Below are positions 44,395 to 51,773 of a stretch of 64,000 nucleotides of DNA, one piece after another. The translations under genes and the position numbers were made by a program. The notes below the pieces were generated by a model. It was not told the DNA's origin, ran no database searches, and saw only the letters and a program-made list of their open reading frames with translations. Source of the stretch: Fimenecus sp900545625 (GTDB lineage Bacteria; Bacillota; Clostridia; Oscillospirales; Acutalibacteraceae); NCBI GenBank assembly GCA_963931525.1, contig OZ007023.1, positions 992,001 to 1,056,000 on the forward strand. Direction: 5' to 3'. Every line of letters starts with the position of its first letter. Within the stretch, counting starts at the first letter, position 1.

Positions 44395-46225
44395 GGGAAA
44401 GCTGATACCCAAAATTTATGGGGAGATTTTCCGGCTCGAAAAGCGTGCGCTGCCCGCAGCAGGGGTGCAGGCGGCGGTCGTCGCAGCCAAGCCCTTTGTG
44501 AATCTCCTGTTCACCGCAAGGCTTGTGGAGATGCTGGAGCGCACAACGCCTTTTCGGACGATGCTTTTCTACATCGCGGCAGTGCTTGCCGTCAATTTTG
44601 CGCTGTTCTTCCTTTCTGCTTTCTTGGAGGAATACAGCGAAAATATGCGCAAGCTCCTTTTGACCAAGGAAAATCAGAAGATCGCCGAAAAATTGTTCGG
44701 TATCGACTGCCAAGCGCTGGAGGACAGCGCATTTCAGGCACTTTTGCATAAGCACAGCGAAGCAGAGCAAAGCCGCTGGGCGCGCTTTCCGTATTTTGTC
44801 TGGACGACCTTCCGCTTTTTAAGCGGGCTTTTCACGCTCATCGTCTCCGTCGTCCTGATCTTCCCGCTTTTGCGGCTCGGCTTTACCGCGACGGGTGAGA
44901 GCTTTTTTGAGCGCCCGATCTTCCTTGTCACCCTGCTCGGCGTCATCCTCGCCATGACGGGCGTGATTTTGGCGGTCGCCGTCCGTATCAACAAATCGTA
45001 TTTGAAAGCCAACGAAGCCTATGCCGAGCTCGACCGCGTATTTTACTGCTTTTTGGAGGTGTTCGGCGATTATCGAACGGGTAAAGAGATCCGCCTTTAC
45101 AAGGAACAGGATATGATCGACCGCGCTGCGACGGAAAAGATCCTGACAGACGGCGAAAAAACCCTGCGCAGCGTGTCCATGCGAACAGCAAAGGCGAGTT
45201 TCTTGGTCGCCGTGCTCGGCGCGCTTGCGGGCTTCGGTGTCTATCTGTTCATCGGCGCCAAGGGCTTGCTCGGGCTGTTCAGTGTCGGCTCGCTGGTGCT
45301 CTACTGCGGCGCGTTTATGCAGATCATCAACGGGATCATGATGATGGCGAACACCTTTGGCAAGCTCACGGAAATATTGCCCTTGGCGGAAAGCTATTTT
45401 GCGATCTTAGAGGCAAAAAACAAAATGACCTACGGCGACCGTACCTTAGAGACCGACAGGCTGGAGATCGAATTTCGCAATGTCTCGTTTCGGTATCCGA
45501 ATGCCGAAAAATATGCGCTGCAAAACTTGAACCTCACCCTGCATGGCGGCGAAAGCCTTGCCGCAGTGGGCAGAAACGGCAGCGGCAAGACCACCTTTAT
45601 CAAGCTGCTTTGCAGGCTTTACGACGTGACGGACGGTGAGATCCGTATCAATGGCTACCCGATTGGCGAGTACACCCGCGAAAGCCTCACAAAGCTGTAC
45701 GCCGTGGTGTTTCAGGATTTCAGGATATTTGCCGTGCCGCTTGCGCAGAATGTGACGGCAAGCGAGGACTGCGACCGTGAAAGGCTGTATACGGCGCTTG
45801 AAAGGGCAAATATCAAAGACCGCGTGCTGGAAATGCCGCAGAAAGAAAATACATACATGTATAAAAATCTGGATGCGTCCGGCGTGGAGATCTCCGGCGG
45901 CGAAGCGCAAAAGCTGGCGCTTGCCCGCGCGCTGTATAAGGATGCGCCCTTAGTGGCGCTCGACGAGCCCACCGCCGCGCTCGATCCCGTCGCCGAGGCC
46001 GAGATCTACGATCGTTTCCATACATACGTTGCGGATAAAACCGCCGTCTATATCTCCCATCGGCTGTCCGGCTGCGCCTTTTGCGACCGCATCGCCGTGT
46101 TCGACGGCGGCACGCTTGCCGAGATCGGCACGCACCGCGAGCTGCTGCAAAAAAACGGGAAATATGCCGCGCTCTGGAACGCCCAGGCACAATATTATTT
46201 GCAGCCGACAGAGGGGGAAGGGTAA
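44387..46225 (+). CDS. ABC exporter, half-transporter 2
   Basis: A 612-residue partner of the preceding gene with the same TMD-NBD order: Walker A GRNGSGKTTFI, VFQDFRIFA as Q loop, signature ISGGEAQKLALARAL and Walker B LVALDEPTAALDP. Six membrane segments lie in the first 330 residues. The pair forms a single operon that ends in a hairpin terminator. No two-component or peptide gene is adjacent, so the cargo cannot be guessed. Confidence 0.9.
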   Translation: MRKGKLIPKIYGEIFRLEKRALPAAGVQAAVVAAKPFVNLLFTARLVEMLERTTPFRTMLFYIAAVLAVNFALFFLSAFLEEYSENMRKLLLTKENQKIAEKLFGIDCQALEDSAFQALLHKHSEAEQSRWARFPYFVWTTFRFLSGLFTLIVSVVLIFPLLRLGFTATGESFFERPIFLVTLLGVILAMTGVILAVAVRINKSYLKANEAYAELDRVFYCFLEVFGDYRTGKEIRLYKEQDMIDRAATEKILTDGEKTLRSVSMRTAKASFLVAVLGALAGFGVYLFIGAKGLLGLFSVGSLVLYCGAFMQIINGIMMMANTFGKLTEILPLAESYFAILEAKNKMTYGDRTLETDRLEIEFRNVSFRYPNAEKYALQNLNLTLHGGESLAAVGRNGSGKTTFIKLLCRLYDVTDGEIRINGYPIGEYTRESLTKLYAVVFQDFRIFAVPLAQNVTASEDCDRERLYTALERANIKDRVLEMPQKENTYMYKNLDASGVEISGGEAQKLALARALYKDAPLVALDEPTAALDPVAEAEIYDRFHTYVADKTAVYISHRLSGCAFCDRIAVFDGGTLAEIGTHRELLQKNGKYAALWNAQAQYYLQPTEGEG

Positions 46226-46594
46226 TGCGGGCGTGCCGCACGGGTCCCGTCCGGTTCAAGACTTTCGGTAACGATGCATATGAAAACGCAGCAAACAGCG
46301 CCGAAATCGCATTTTTAGAAGCACAGGCGGCATAGATCAAAACAACATATTGCGGCGGGAATCGGCATTCGCCTGCCCGCCGCGTTTTTGCATTTTCGTC
46401 AAATCTGCCCAATGTGCGGCATGTGCCGAAAAGGAAAAAACTACGGCAGATGCAACGCAGGCGGGCGTTCAAAAGCAAAACATAAGCACAAAGACGACCG
46501 AAAAAAGGCAGAAGTGTCGTCCACGGCATGCAGGCATACCAATGCCCATATAATCCATCTCCCGCATTTCACGGAACGTCAAGCTGGAAATACT
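46226..46594. other. Intergenic region after the ABC exporter
   Basis: Apart from a terminator this gap of about 370 bases holds no gene I can support. Short open frames in it lack ribosome sites and recognisable composition. Confidence 0.5.
46352..46389 (+). terminator. ABC exporter operon terminator
   Basis: An 8-bp GCGGCGGG/CCCGCCGC stem with a 16-base loop, then GTTTTTG. Confidence 0.7.
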
Positions 46595-46885
46595 TTATTT
46601 CCGTAAAGCAAGCCGCAGTTTCTCTTTTTCCGCTTTGCTGGGTTTAAGATAATATCCGTTTAAATCGGGTACGAGCAATTTTTGCAGCGCGTTCAAATCA
46701 ATGTCCACCGCCGCAGCCAACCGCATAGCGGTGCCAAATAGCGGCTGCATTTTCCCACTTAGGTAATTTTGATATTGCCTTGGCGAAAGATCCGCGCGCG
46801 CTGCTAACTCCTCAATCGTCAATCGCAGCGCTTGGCGCTGTTCTTCCACAAGCCGTAAAAATTCCCATTCGATTACAACAGCCAT
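46595..46885 (-). CDS. Small XRE-family helix-turn-helix protein
   Basis: A 96-residue protein with one Cro/CI-type domain: LRLTIEELAARADLSPRQYQNYLSGKMQPLFGTAMRLAAAVD (cited in part), followed by a short basic tail. Here I choose the ATG at 46885, with GGGTGATC upstream; longer in-frame starts at 46897 and 46942 exist. It lies about 370 bases outside the integrated element, in the same AT-rich stretch. It may be a remnant of an earlier insertion or an orphan regulator. Confidence 0.7.
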   Translation of the reverse strand: MAVVIEWEFLRLVEEQRQALRLTIEELAARADLSPRQYQNYLSGKMQPLFGTAMRLAAAVDIDLNALQKLLVPDLNGYYLKPSKAEKEKLRLALRK

Positions 46886-46908
46886 AAGATCACCCATTCT
46901 AACATTAT

Positions 46909-46923
46909 GTGACAATATATCAC
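46909..46923. promoter_or_regulatory. Possible operator of the small XRE gene
   Basis: GTGA-N7-TCAC inverted repeat 24 bases upstream of the start codon. Weak evidence. Confidence 0.3.
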
Positions 46924-46942
46924 TATTTTTGCAAACTTCCAT

Positions 46943-47252
46943 CCAAATTTACAAAACAACATATTTTTTTGCAGAAATAACACGAAATTTAAGGGATTCA
47001 TTTGCAGCGCTTTGCAGCGTTGCGATTTATGGATTGCTTTGGAAAAATTTTTGTAACAAACGGCTTGGGCGCTGGATGCACAAACGGCTTTTCACTTAGT
47101 GCTTTGCCGAAAAAATTTACAAATACAAATCAAAAAGAAAAAGCGCAGGAGCCCTGCGCGCGACGGAGAGATTTTTGTTTTGGAAACACTGAAAATGTCC
47201 CAAACACGCGAGACAAAACAAAAAGCCCTGAATTCCTTATAAATCAAGGAAA
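46943..47252. other. AT-rich non-coding flank of the integrated element
   Basis: No gene is supported. The stretch holds two copies of TTGCAGCG ten bases apart, two of ACAAACGGCTT 24 bases apart (47056 and 47080), and a 7-bp hairpin at 47143-47159. The only open frame runs into the tRNA fragment and is spurious. Confidence 0.5.
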
Positions 47253-47313
47253 ATCAAGGCTTTTTGCTTGGCGCGCTGCGAGGGATTCGAACCCCCGACC
47301 TTTTGGTTCGTAG
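47253..47313. repeat. Left attachment site with tRNA-Arg 3' fragment
   Basis: 61 bases identical to 50885-50945. It includes the tRNA 3' half up to position 32 in the anticodon loop, the encoded CCA and the start of the terminator. The tRNA part (47269-47313) is a non-functional fragment. Confidence 0.95.
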
Positions 47314-47441
47314 TTTTAGATTGATTGTATTATTAAACTTGATTACGAATTATCAGGTGTTATGAAACCTTGATAAATCAAGGCTTTTTTATATTGTTTT
47401 GCAAATATCGCCGGAAGGGCATTGTTATTCAAAGTCCAAAA

Positions 47442-47461
47442 TGTTAGAAAAGTGTTAGAAA
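47442..47461 (+). repeat. Paired TGTTAGAAA repeats, left (candidate integrase arm sites)
   Basis: TGTTAGAAA at 47442 and 47453, eleven bases apart. The same word occurs twice near the right end. Confidence 0.6.
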
Positions 47462-47491
47462 TCTGTTATTGCTGAAATTGCCTGCGGGCGA

Positions 47492-47543
47492 AAAAATCCT
47501 GTCAAGGGTGCGAAGCACAACGCTTGCCCTTGACAGGATTTTT
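47492..47543. terminator. Long hairpin, likely terminator of the repressor gene
   Basis: A perfect 17-bp stem (A-run on one arm, T-run on the other) with an inner 4-bp stem. It lies about 100 bases beyond the 3' end of the minus-strand repressor gene. It could also act as a lagging-strand origin during rolling-circle replication. Confidence 0.55.
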
Positions 47544-47646
47544 GCTGCTTTTGCCGCCCAAGCTCGTCCACGCTGATGAGCAAGGTGCGCCGTTACTGGC
47601 GCACATCTGCCCAGCGGCGAGCGTCAGGCAAAATTTTGTTTTTTAT

Positions 47647-48159
47647 TTAAGGGTTGTTTTCTTCCTTAAAATCTCTACCTACTAATTTGTCTAACGAAAT
47701 ACCGTATATGTCTGCTAACTTCCATAAAGTATAAATATCGGGTTCATTTTTTCCAGCTTCATAGCAAGCGTAGGTTGACCGTGCAATTCCAAGCTCTGCC
47801 GCGACAAAAGATTGTGGGGTCTCGTTTTCAAGGCGTAGCTGTTTTAAACGCGCAACCAGTTGCTTTTTATGCTCTTGTTCTTCAATTATACCGAGGTACT
47901 TTATTTTTTGTGGTAAATGGAAATGGCGCGCAAATGCACTTAAAAAATCTTGTGGTATATCCTGCGTTCCATTCTCGTAGTCGAAAATATCTTTGGTTCC
48001 CCAGTCAAGTACATAATGTACATATTCGATAGGCTTTCCGTATGCTGTCCGCACTGCCCGGATAAAGTCTGGTAACTCGTATGTGTTTTCAAGGGCTTTT
48101 TGCTGTACTTTTATTTTTAATTCGTTGCCTTTGTATTTTACTGTTGCGTCGTATCTCAT
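47647..48159 (-). CDS. Element HTH (XRE) repressor
   Basis: A 170-residue protein. The C-terminal half is a Cro/CI-type domain (LKQLRLENETPQSFVAAELG and RSTYACYEAGKNEPDIYTLWKLADIYG in parts), ending LDKLVGRDF. The first 100 residues, with WGTKDIFDYENGTQDIP, may be a second, degenerate HTH. ATG 48159 follows GGGGTGAC; the open frame runs on to 48261 but through a stretch that looks non-coding. It is divergent from rep and probably controls its promoter. Confidence 0.8.
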   Translation of the reverse strand: MRYDATVKYKGNELKIKVQQKALENTYELPDFIRAVRTAYGKPIEYVHYVLDWGTKDIFDYENGTQDIPQDFLSAFARHFHLPQKIKYLGIIEEQEHKKQLVARLKQLRLENETPQSFVAAELGIARSTYACYEAGKNEPDIYTLWKLADIYGISLDKLVGRDFKEENNP

Positions 48160-48176
48160 ATGGTCACCCCAACAGA

Positions 48177-48205
48177 ATGATACAATAAAAAAATAAAATA
48201 AGCAA
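48177..48205 (-). promoter_or_regulatory. Promoter of the element repressor
   Basis: TTGCTT and TATCAT on the minus strand with a 17-base spacer, 18 bases before the start codon. Confidence 0.5.
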
Positions 48206-48254
48206 TGGGTTTTCCAAAAATAGTACGAAAAAGTTGCATTCAGCAAATTTTTTG

Positions 48255-48283
48255 TTGACAAATAAGAAACCTTGGAGTATTAT
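48255..48283 (+). promoter_or_regulatory. rep promoter
   Basis: TTGACA and TATTAT with a 17-base spacer. The transcript would start near 48290 and carry the origin stem-loop in its leader. Confidence 0.75.
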
Positions 48284-48330
48284 TGTGTTGTTATCAGCAA
48301 CAATTTTGTACATTGCTTTTACGCTGTTGC

Positions 48331-48381
48331 GGGGTGGGGCGCGGCTCGCGGGCCCCGCTTTGCGGGCGCCGAGCGCGCTCG
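48331..48381. other. GC-rich structured tract before the origin
   Basis: A GC-rich island inside AT-rich DNA with CCCGC-TTT-GCGGG (48354-48366) and the 12-bp palindrome CGAGCGCGCTCG (48370-48381). It directly adjoins the origin stem-loop and may be part of it. Confidence 0.5.
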
Positions 48382-48383
48382 CG

Positions 48384-48411
48384 TGCAAAAGGTTAGTATT
48401 ACCCTTTTGCA
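48384..48411 (+). other. Rolling-circle origin stem-loop with circovirus-type nonamer
   Basis: A perfect 9-bp stem TGCAAAAGG/CCTTTTGCA closes a 10-base loop, TTAGTATTAC. The loop holds TAGTATTAC (48394-48402), the nonamer nicked by Rep in circoviruses and close to TAATATTAC of geminiviruses. It reads in the same direction as rep and ends 38 bases before the rep ATG. By analogy the nick would fall between 48400 and 48401. No T-run follows, which argues against a terminator. Confidence 0.85.
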
Positions 48412-48449
48412 TAACTTGTGTAATTGTGTAATCGCAGAAAGGAGTTTTT

Positions 48450-49457
48450 ATGCAAACAAATTTAGAAAAAGGTGGTGAAACTTTGCAATCAGCAAAAAAT
48501 ACACGCTCACGCAAATATCAGTTGACAATTAACAATCCCCTTGAAAAGGGGTACAATCACGAAAAAATCCGGTCTGTTTTAGTGGAAAGCAATCCCGTCT
48601 ATTTTTGTCTGTGTGACGAAACGGGCGAAAACGGAACACCGCACACGCATATTTATGTATGCTATTCAAACGCCGTTTATTTTTCAACCATGAAAAACCG
48701 TTTTGAAACGGCACACATTGAAGCTGCGCGCGGCAGTTCACAGGAAAACCGTGACTATATCCGAAAAGAGGGGGCGTATGCGGATTCTAAAAAGAAAGAA
48801 ACCAATCATATTGAAACTTTCGAGGAATACGGAAAAATGCCTTTGGATAAAGCCGCAAAAAACGAAACAGTGTCGCAACAGGTCTTGCAGATGATACAGG
48901 ACGGTTGCACCGATACGGAAATTTTAGCGAAGTGCCCAAGCTGTTGGCATCATCTGTCTAATATTGAAAGAACTCGGCAAACTCTATTAGAAGAACTTTA
49001 TAGAAATAGTTTCCGACAGCTTCAAACAATATATATTTACGGCGAAACGGGTACGGGCAAAACACGGTTTGTTATGGACAAATACGGATATTCTAATGTA
49101 TACAAAGTCACAAACTATGAACACCCGTTTGACGGCTACAAAGGTGAAGATGTGCTTTTGTTTGACGAGTTTCGCAGTTCTCTGCCGTTACAGGATATGC
49201 TGCAATATATTGACGGATATCCCTGCCGCCTGCCTGCGCGATATGCGGACAAAGTGGCTTGTTATACAAAGGTATATATTATCAGCAATATTCCAAAAGA
49301 AGCGCAATATAAAAATATGCAAATCGAGCAGCCGGCTTCGTGGGCGGCTTTTTTGCGCCGGATTCATCATACATTTAGGTTTGACATAATAAACGGTACG
49401 ATTACTCAAATTGAGGAAATACCAACCGATTTTAACGAGGTATCAGACAATGTTTGA
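48450..49457 (+). CDS. rep: CRESS-type Rep: HUH endonuclease plus SF3 helicase
   Basis: A 335-residue replication initiator with the layout of CRESS-DNA virus Rep. HUH domain: motif I YQLTINNP (23-30), motif II HTH with metal ligands His65 and His67, motif III with Tyr103 and Lys106 (DYIRK), where Tyr103 would be the nicking nucleophile. Helicase domain: Walker A GETGTGKT (198-205), Walker B LLFDEF with Asp239-Glu240, motif C IISN with Asn280, and an Arg pair at 303-304. It should nick the loop of the upstream stem-loop and unwind the DNA. ATG has AAAGGAG upstream. It overlaps xis by eight bases. Confidence 0.92.
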   Translation: MQTNLEKGGETLQSAKNTRSRKYQLTINNPLEKGYNHEKIRSVLVESNPVYFCLCDETGENGTPHTHIYVCYSNAVYFSTMKNRFETAHIEAARGSSQENRDYIRKEGAYADSKKKETNHIETFEEYGKMPLDKAAKNETVSQQVLQMIQDGCTDTEILAKCPSCWHHLSNIERTRQTLLEELYRNSFRQLQTIYIYGETGTGKTRFVMDKYGYSNVYKVTNYEHPFDGYKGEDVLLFDEFRSSLPLQDMLQYIDGYPCRLPARYADKVACYTKVYIISNIPKEAQYKNMQIEQPASWAAFLRRIHHTFRFDIINGTITQIEEIPTDFNEVSDNV

Positions 49458-49632
49458 AGCCTACAAAGATATTTTAACGGTTGAAGAGGTTTGCGCCGCC
49501 TTACATATTGGGAAAAATTCCGTATATAAACTACTGAAAATAGGCGCGTTACGATGTGTTAAAATCGGACGGAAATATATTATTCCGAAAATCTGCTTGA
49601 TTGATTTTATAATGCAAAACGGAAAGCAATAA
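49450..49632 (+). CDS. xis: Excisionase-like small DNA-binding protein
   Basis: A 60-residue protein with one winged-helix/MerR-like HTH: LTVEEVCAALHIGKNSVYKLL, then IGALRCVKIGRKYIIPK. Such proteins between rep and int act as excisionases or directionality factors. ATG 49450 overlaps rep and has GAGG about nine bases upstream; an upstream in-frame ATG adds only rep-overlapping sequence. Confidence 0.85.
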   Translation: MFEAYKDILTVEEVCAALHIGKNSVYKLLKIGALRCVKIGRKYIIPKICLIDFIMQNGKQ

Positions 49633-49658
49633 CAGGTTTCACAAAGAAAGGAGTAACT

Positions 49659-50807
49659 ATGACAGGAAGCCTGCAAATAAAAAACGGCAAATATTATGCC
49701 GTTATAAATCTAACCGATAAAAACGGGAAAAGAAAACAAAAATGGATTTCAACCGGCTATGAAATCAAAGGGAATAAAAAGAAAGCCGAACAGTTTTTGC
49801 GCAACCGGCTCAAAGAGTATGAACAAAGCACAAATCTTGCACAAGCGGATATGCTTTTTGCGGATTATATCGGTATTTGGTTGGAACGCGCAAAAATAAG
49901 CGTGGATATTATTACATATCAAGGCTATATGAGCGTAGCAAACGCCCATATTATTCCGTATTTTAAAGCTAAACAGTTAAAACTGTGCGATGTTAGCCGC
50001 GAGAAGATACAAGCCTACATTGACGAAAAGAGCCAACACGGGCGTTTAGACGGCAAAGGCGGGTTATCTCCGAAAACGATTAAAACGCACAAGCTGATTA
50101 TACAACTGGCTTTAAAAGAAGCGGTCAAAAGCGAATTGATTTTGCGAAATCCGTGTGAATTTGTAACACTTCCCAAAATGGTGAAGCACGAAGCGGGATT
50201 TTACACCGCCGAACAAGTCCGCGAGTTGTTTCATTCTATCCGGCAAGAGCCTTTGTATCCATTGATTTACTTTACTGTTATTTACGGTTTGCGCCGCAGC
50301 GAAGTGCTTGGTTTGAAATGGGACAGCATAAACTGGGAAACCGATACAGTGACAATTAAGCATACGGTGTGTTTTTATGGGGAAATCGTTGAAAAAGACA
50401 CCACAAAAACCGCGTCCAGTTTCCGTTCCTATCCGCTCACGGCCGAAGTGAAAACCATTTTGAAAACCCTCAAAAAATCCGAAGCGGAAAACCGAAAACT
50501 GTTCGGAAAAGCGTATTGCAACAACGACTATATTTTCAAATGGGATAACGGCGCGCCCTTCACGCCGGATTTTGTCACCAAAAAATTTCCGAAGCTATTG
50601 AAAAAATACGGTCTACCGCATATTCGTTTCCACGACCTGCGCCACTCGTGTGCCAGTCTTTTGCTTGCGAACGGCTTTTCGCTGAAAGACATTCAAGAGT
50701 GGCTCGGACATTCGGATTTTAGTATCACCGCTAATATTTACGCGCATTTAGACACAGCAAGGAAAAACAACATTGCAAAAACGATGTCAGATACTTTCCA
50801 GTTTTAA
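49659..50807 (+). CDS. int: Tyrosine-type integrase
   Basis: A 382-residue tyrosine recombinase. The N-terminal arm-binding domain (about 1-60) has KQKWISTGYEIKGNKKKAEQF, cited only in part; a SAM-like core-binding domain follows (about 65-165). The catalytic residues are Arg212 (YGLRRSE), His325 and Arg328 (HDLRH), His351 (LGHSD) and Tyr361 (NIYAHLD). It belongs to the Tn916/phage integrase group common in Firmicutes. It ends about 75 bases before the attachment repeat and would recombine at the tRNA anticodon loop. Confidence 0.95.
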   Translation: MTGSLQIKNGKYYAVINLTDKNGKRKQKWISTGYEIKGNKKKAEQFLRNRLKEYEQSTNLAQADMLFADYIGIWLERAKISVDIITYQGYMSVANAHIIPYFKAKQLKLCDVSREKIQAYIDEKSQHGRLDGKGGLSPKTIKTHKLIIQLALKEAVKSELILRNPCEFVTLPKMVKHEAGFYTAEQVRELFHSIRQEPLYPLIYFTVIYGLRRSEVLGLKWDSINWETDTVTIKHTVCFYGEIVEKDTTKTASSFRSYPLTAEVKTILKTLKKSEAENRKLFGKAYCNNDYIFKWDNGAPFTPDFVTKKFPKLLKKYGLPHIRFHDLRHSCASLLLANGFSLKDIQEWLGHSDFSITANIYAHLDTARKNNIAKTMSDTFQF

Positions 50808-50809
50808 TG

Positions 50810-50830
50810 TGTTAGAAAAAGTGTTAGAAA
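50810..50830 (+). repeat. Paired TGTTAGAAA repeats, right (candidate integrase arm sites)
   Basis: TGTTAGAAA at 50810 and 50822, just after the int stop. They match the left pair. Confidence 0.6.
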
Positions 50831-50856
50831 AATGATGTTTCAAGACAAAAAGAAAA

Positions 50857-50897
50857 AAGCCTTGAAATCTCATAAACAAAGATTATCAAGGCTTTTT
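50857..50897 (+). terminator. int terminator overlapping the attachment site
   Basis: AGCCTTGA/TCAAGGCT stem, continued by AATCT/AGATT after a bulged A, then TTTTT. Part of the hairpin lies in the attachment repeat. Confidence 0.7.
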
Positions 50898-50945
50898 GCT
50901 TGGCGCGCTGCGAGGGATTCGAACCCCCGACCTTTTGGTTCGTAG
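50885..50945. repeat. Right attachment site (inside intact tRNA-Arg)
   Basis: 61 bases identical to 47253-47313. Identity stops inside the anticodon loop, the expected crossover area. Confidence 0.95.
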
Positions 50946-50977
50946 CCAAACACTCTATCCAACTGAGCTAGCAGCGC
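50901..50977 (-). tRNA. tRNA-Arg (anticodon ACG)
   Basis: A full cloverleaf: GCGCTGC/GCAGCGC acceptor stem, D-arm with AGTTGGATA, anticodon stem TTTGG/CCAAA with loop CTACGAA (anticodon ACG), T-arm with GGTTCGAATCC, discriminator G and encoded CCA. The element at its 3' side has restored the gene sequence. Confidence 0.96.
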
Positions 50978-51116
50978 AAATGCGGGTTCAAGCTATTGCT
51001 TTTAACCGCCCGAATATAATACCACCGAACGAAACAAATGTCAACAAATTTTTGCACGATTTTTTTAAAAGCAAATCATTTTACGCAGGATTTGTTTGCG
51101 GTTGGGTATGTAACGG

Positions 51117-51773
51117 TTAGATCGACGCCCCAATATCAGCGGATGCGGGAAAATTCTCATCCCCGCTCTCCTCCCGCTTCGAGAAAATGCACCCGCAGTC
51201 CGTCTGCCGATACAGATCGTAGGCTTTGGAAAGTGCGATGGAACGCTTGTAGCCCTCTTTTTTCTTGAAATCCGAGGGCAAAAACCGCACCCCGACCGCT
51301 TCACCGATCTCTTTCCCCAATTCGTTGAGGATCGCCGCATCCTTGTGGGGGCTTACGGTCAATGTCGTCGTAAAAAAGTCAAATCCGAGCTCGCGCGCTT
51401 TTTCGGCCGTGGCGCGCAGGCGCAGCCGAAAGCATTCCGCACAGCGCGCGCCGCCCTCAGGTTCTGCTTCCAAGCCCTTGACCGCGTCGAAAAATTCGGC
51501 AGGGTCGTAGTCGGCGCGGATCTGCCGCACGCCTTTTGCAAACGGCGCGGCGGGCAGCAGCTTGTCGAATTGGCGTAGGCGTTTTTCGTATTCCGCGCGC
51601 GGATGGATGTTCGGGTTGTAAAAATACACGGAAACGTCAAAATGCGCGCATAAGACTTCGAGCACCGCGCTCGAGCACGGCGCGCAGCAGCATTGCAGCA
51701 GCAGCGAAGGCCGTGCTTCTTCGGGCAGCGCCGCGATCACCGCTTCCATTTCCTTTTGATAATTGACCTTCAA
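51117..51773 (-). CDS. queH: Epoxyqueuosine reductase QueH
   Basis: A 218-residue DUF208 protein. Cys28-30 and Cys33 (QCCCAPCSS) and the C-terminal DCGCIFS supply the iron-sulfur and redox cysteines; RCAECFRLRL lies between. QueH reduces epoxyqueuosine to queuosine in tRNA anticodons. I start it at TTG 51773, which has GGAG seven bases upstream; the frame is open to 51923 but that stretch looks non-coding. It lies downstream of a tRNA gene with no operon partner. Confidence 0.9.
   Translation of the reverse strand: MKVNYQKEMEAVIAALPEEARPSLLLQCCCAPCSSAVLEVLCAHFDVSVYFYNPNIHPRAEYEKRLRQFDKLLPAAPFAKGVRQIRADYDPAEFFDAVKGLEAEPEGGARCAECFRLRLRATAEKARELGFDFFTTTLTVSPHKDAAILNELGKEIGEAVGVRFLPSDFKKKEGYKRSIALSKAYDLYRQTDCGCIFSKREESGDENFPASADIGASI

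Larger units (their letters stand above)
47314..47646. other. Structured non-coding end of the element
   Basis: No gene. It contains a terminator-like hairpin at 47368-47390, integrase-type repeats at 47442-47461, a 17-bp-stem hairpin at 47492-47543 and a 7-bp hairpin at 47585-47604 in a locally GC-rich patch. The patch might be a single-strand origin or an RNA. Confidence 0.55.
47253..50945 (+). mobile_element. Integrated CRESS-Rep element in tRNA-Arg (about 3.7 kb)
   Basis: It is bounded by a 61-bp perfect direct repeat made of the 3' part of tRNA-Arg(ACG) and its downstream sequence. Content in order: attachment site, paired TGTTAGAAA repeats, a structured non-coding stretch, an HTH repressor on the minus strand, a divergent promoter region, an origin stem-loop, rep, xis, int, paired TGTTAGAAA repeats, attachment site with intact tRNA. 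By eye its genes are much richer in A and T than the neighbours. It lacks capsid, relaxase and coupling-protein genes. I infer an integrating rolling-circle plasmid-like element. Confidence 0.9.

Noticed and set aside
47002..47313. 103-codon open frame ending in DSNPRPFGS
   Set aside because: Its end is a translation of the antisense of the tRNA-Arg fragment, a well-known false gene pattern; no ribosome site.
48384..48411. Origin stem-loop as a transcription terminator
   Set aside because: No T-run follows, it lies between the rep promoter and the rep ATG, and the loop matches the circovirus nonamer exactly.
47253..50945. Element as a complete single-stranded DNA prophage
   Set aside because: Only repressor, rep, xis and int are present. 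No capsid, pilot or release gene is visible in 3.7 kb, so a plasmid-like element is the simpler reading.
50896..51120. 74-codon open frame starting GALRGIRTPDLLVRSQ
   Set aside because: It translates across the tRNA-Arg gene. This peptide is a classic artefact of reading a tRNA as protein.
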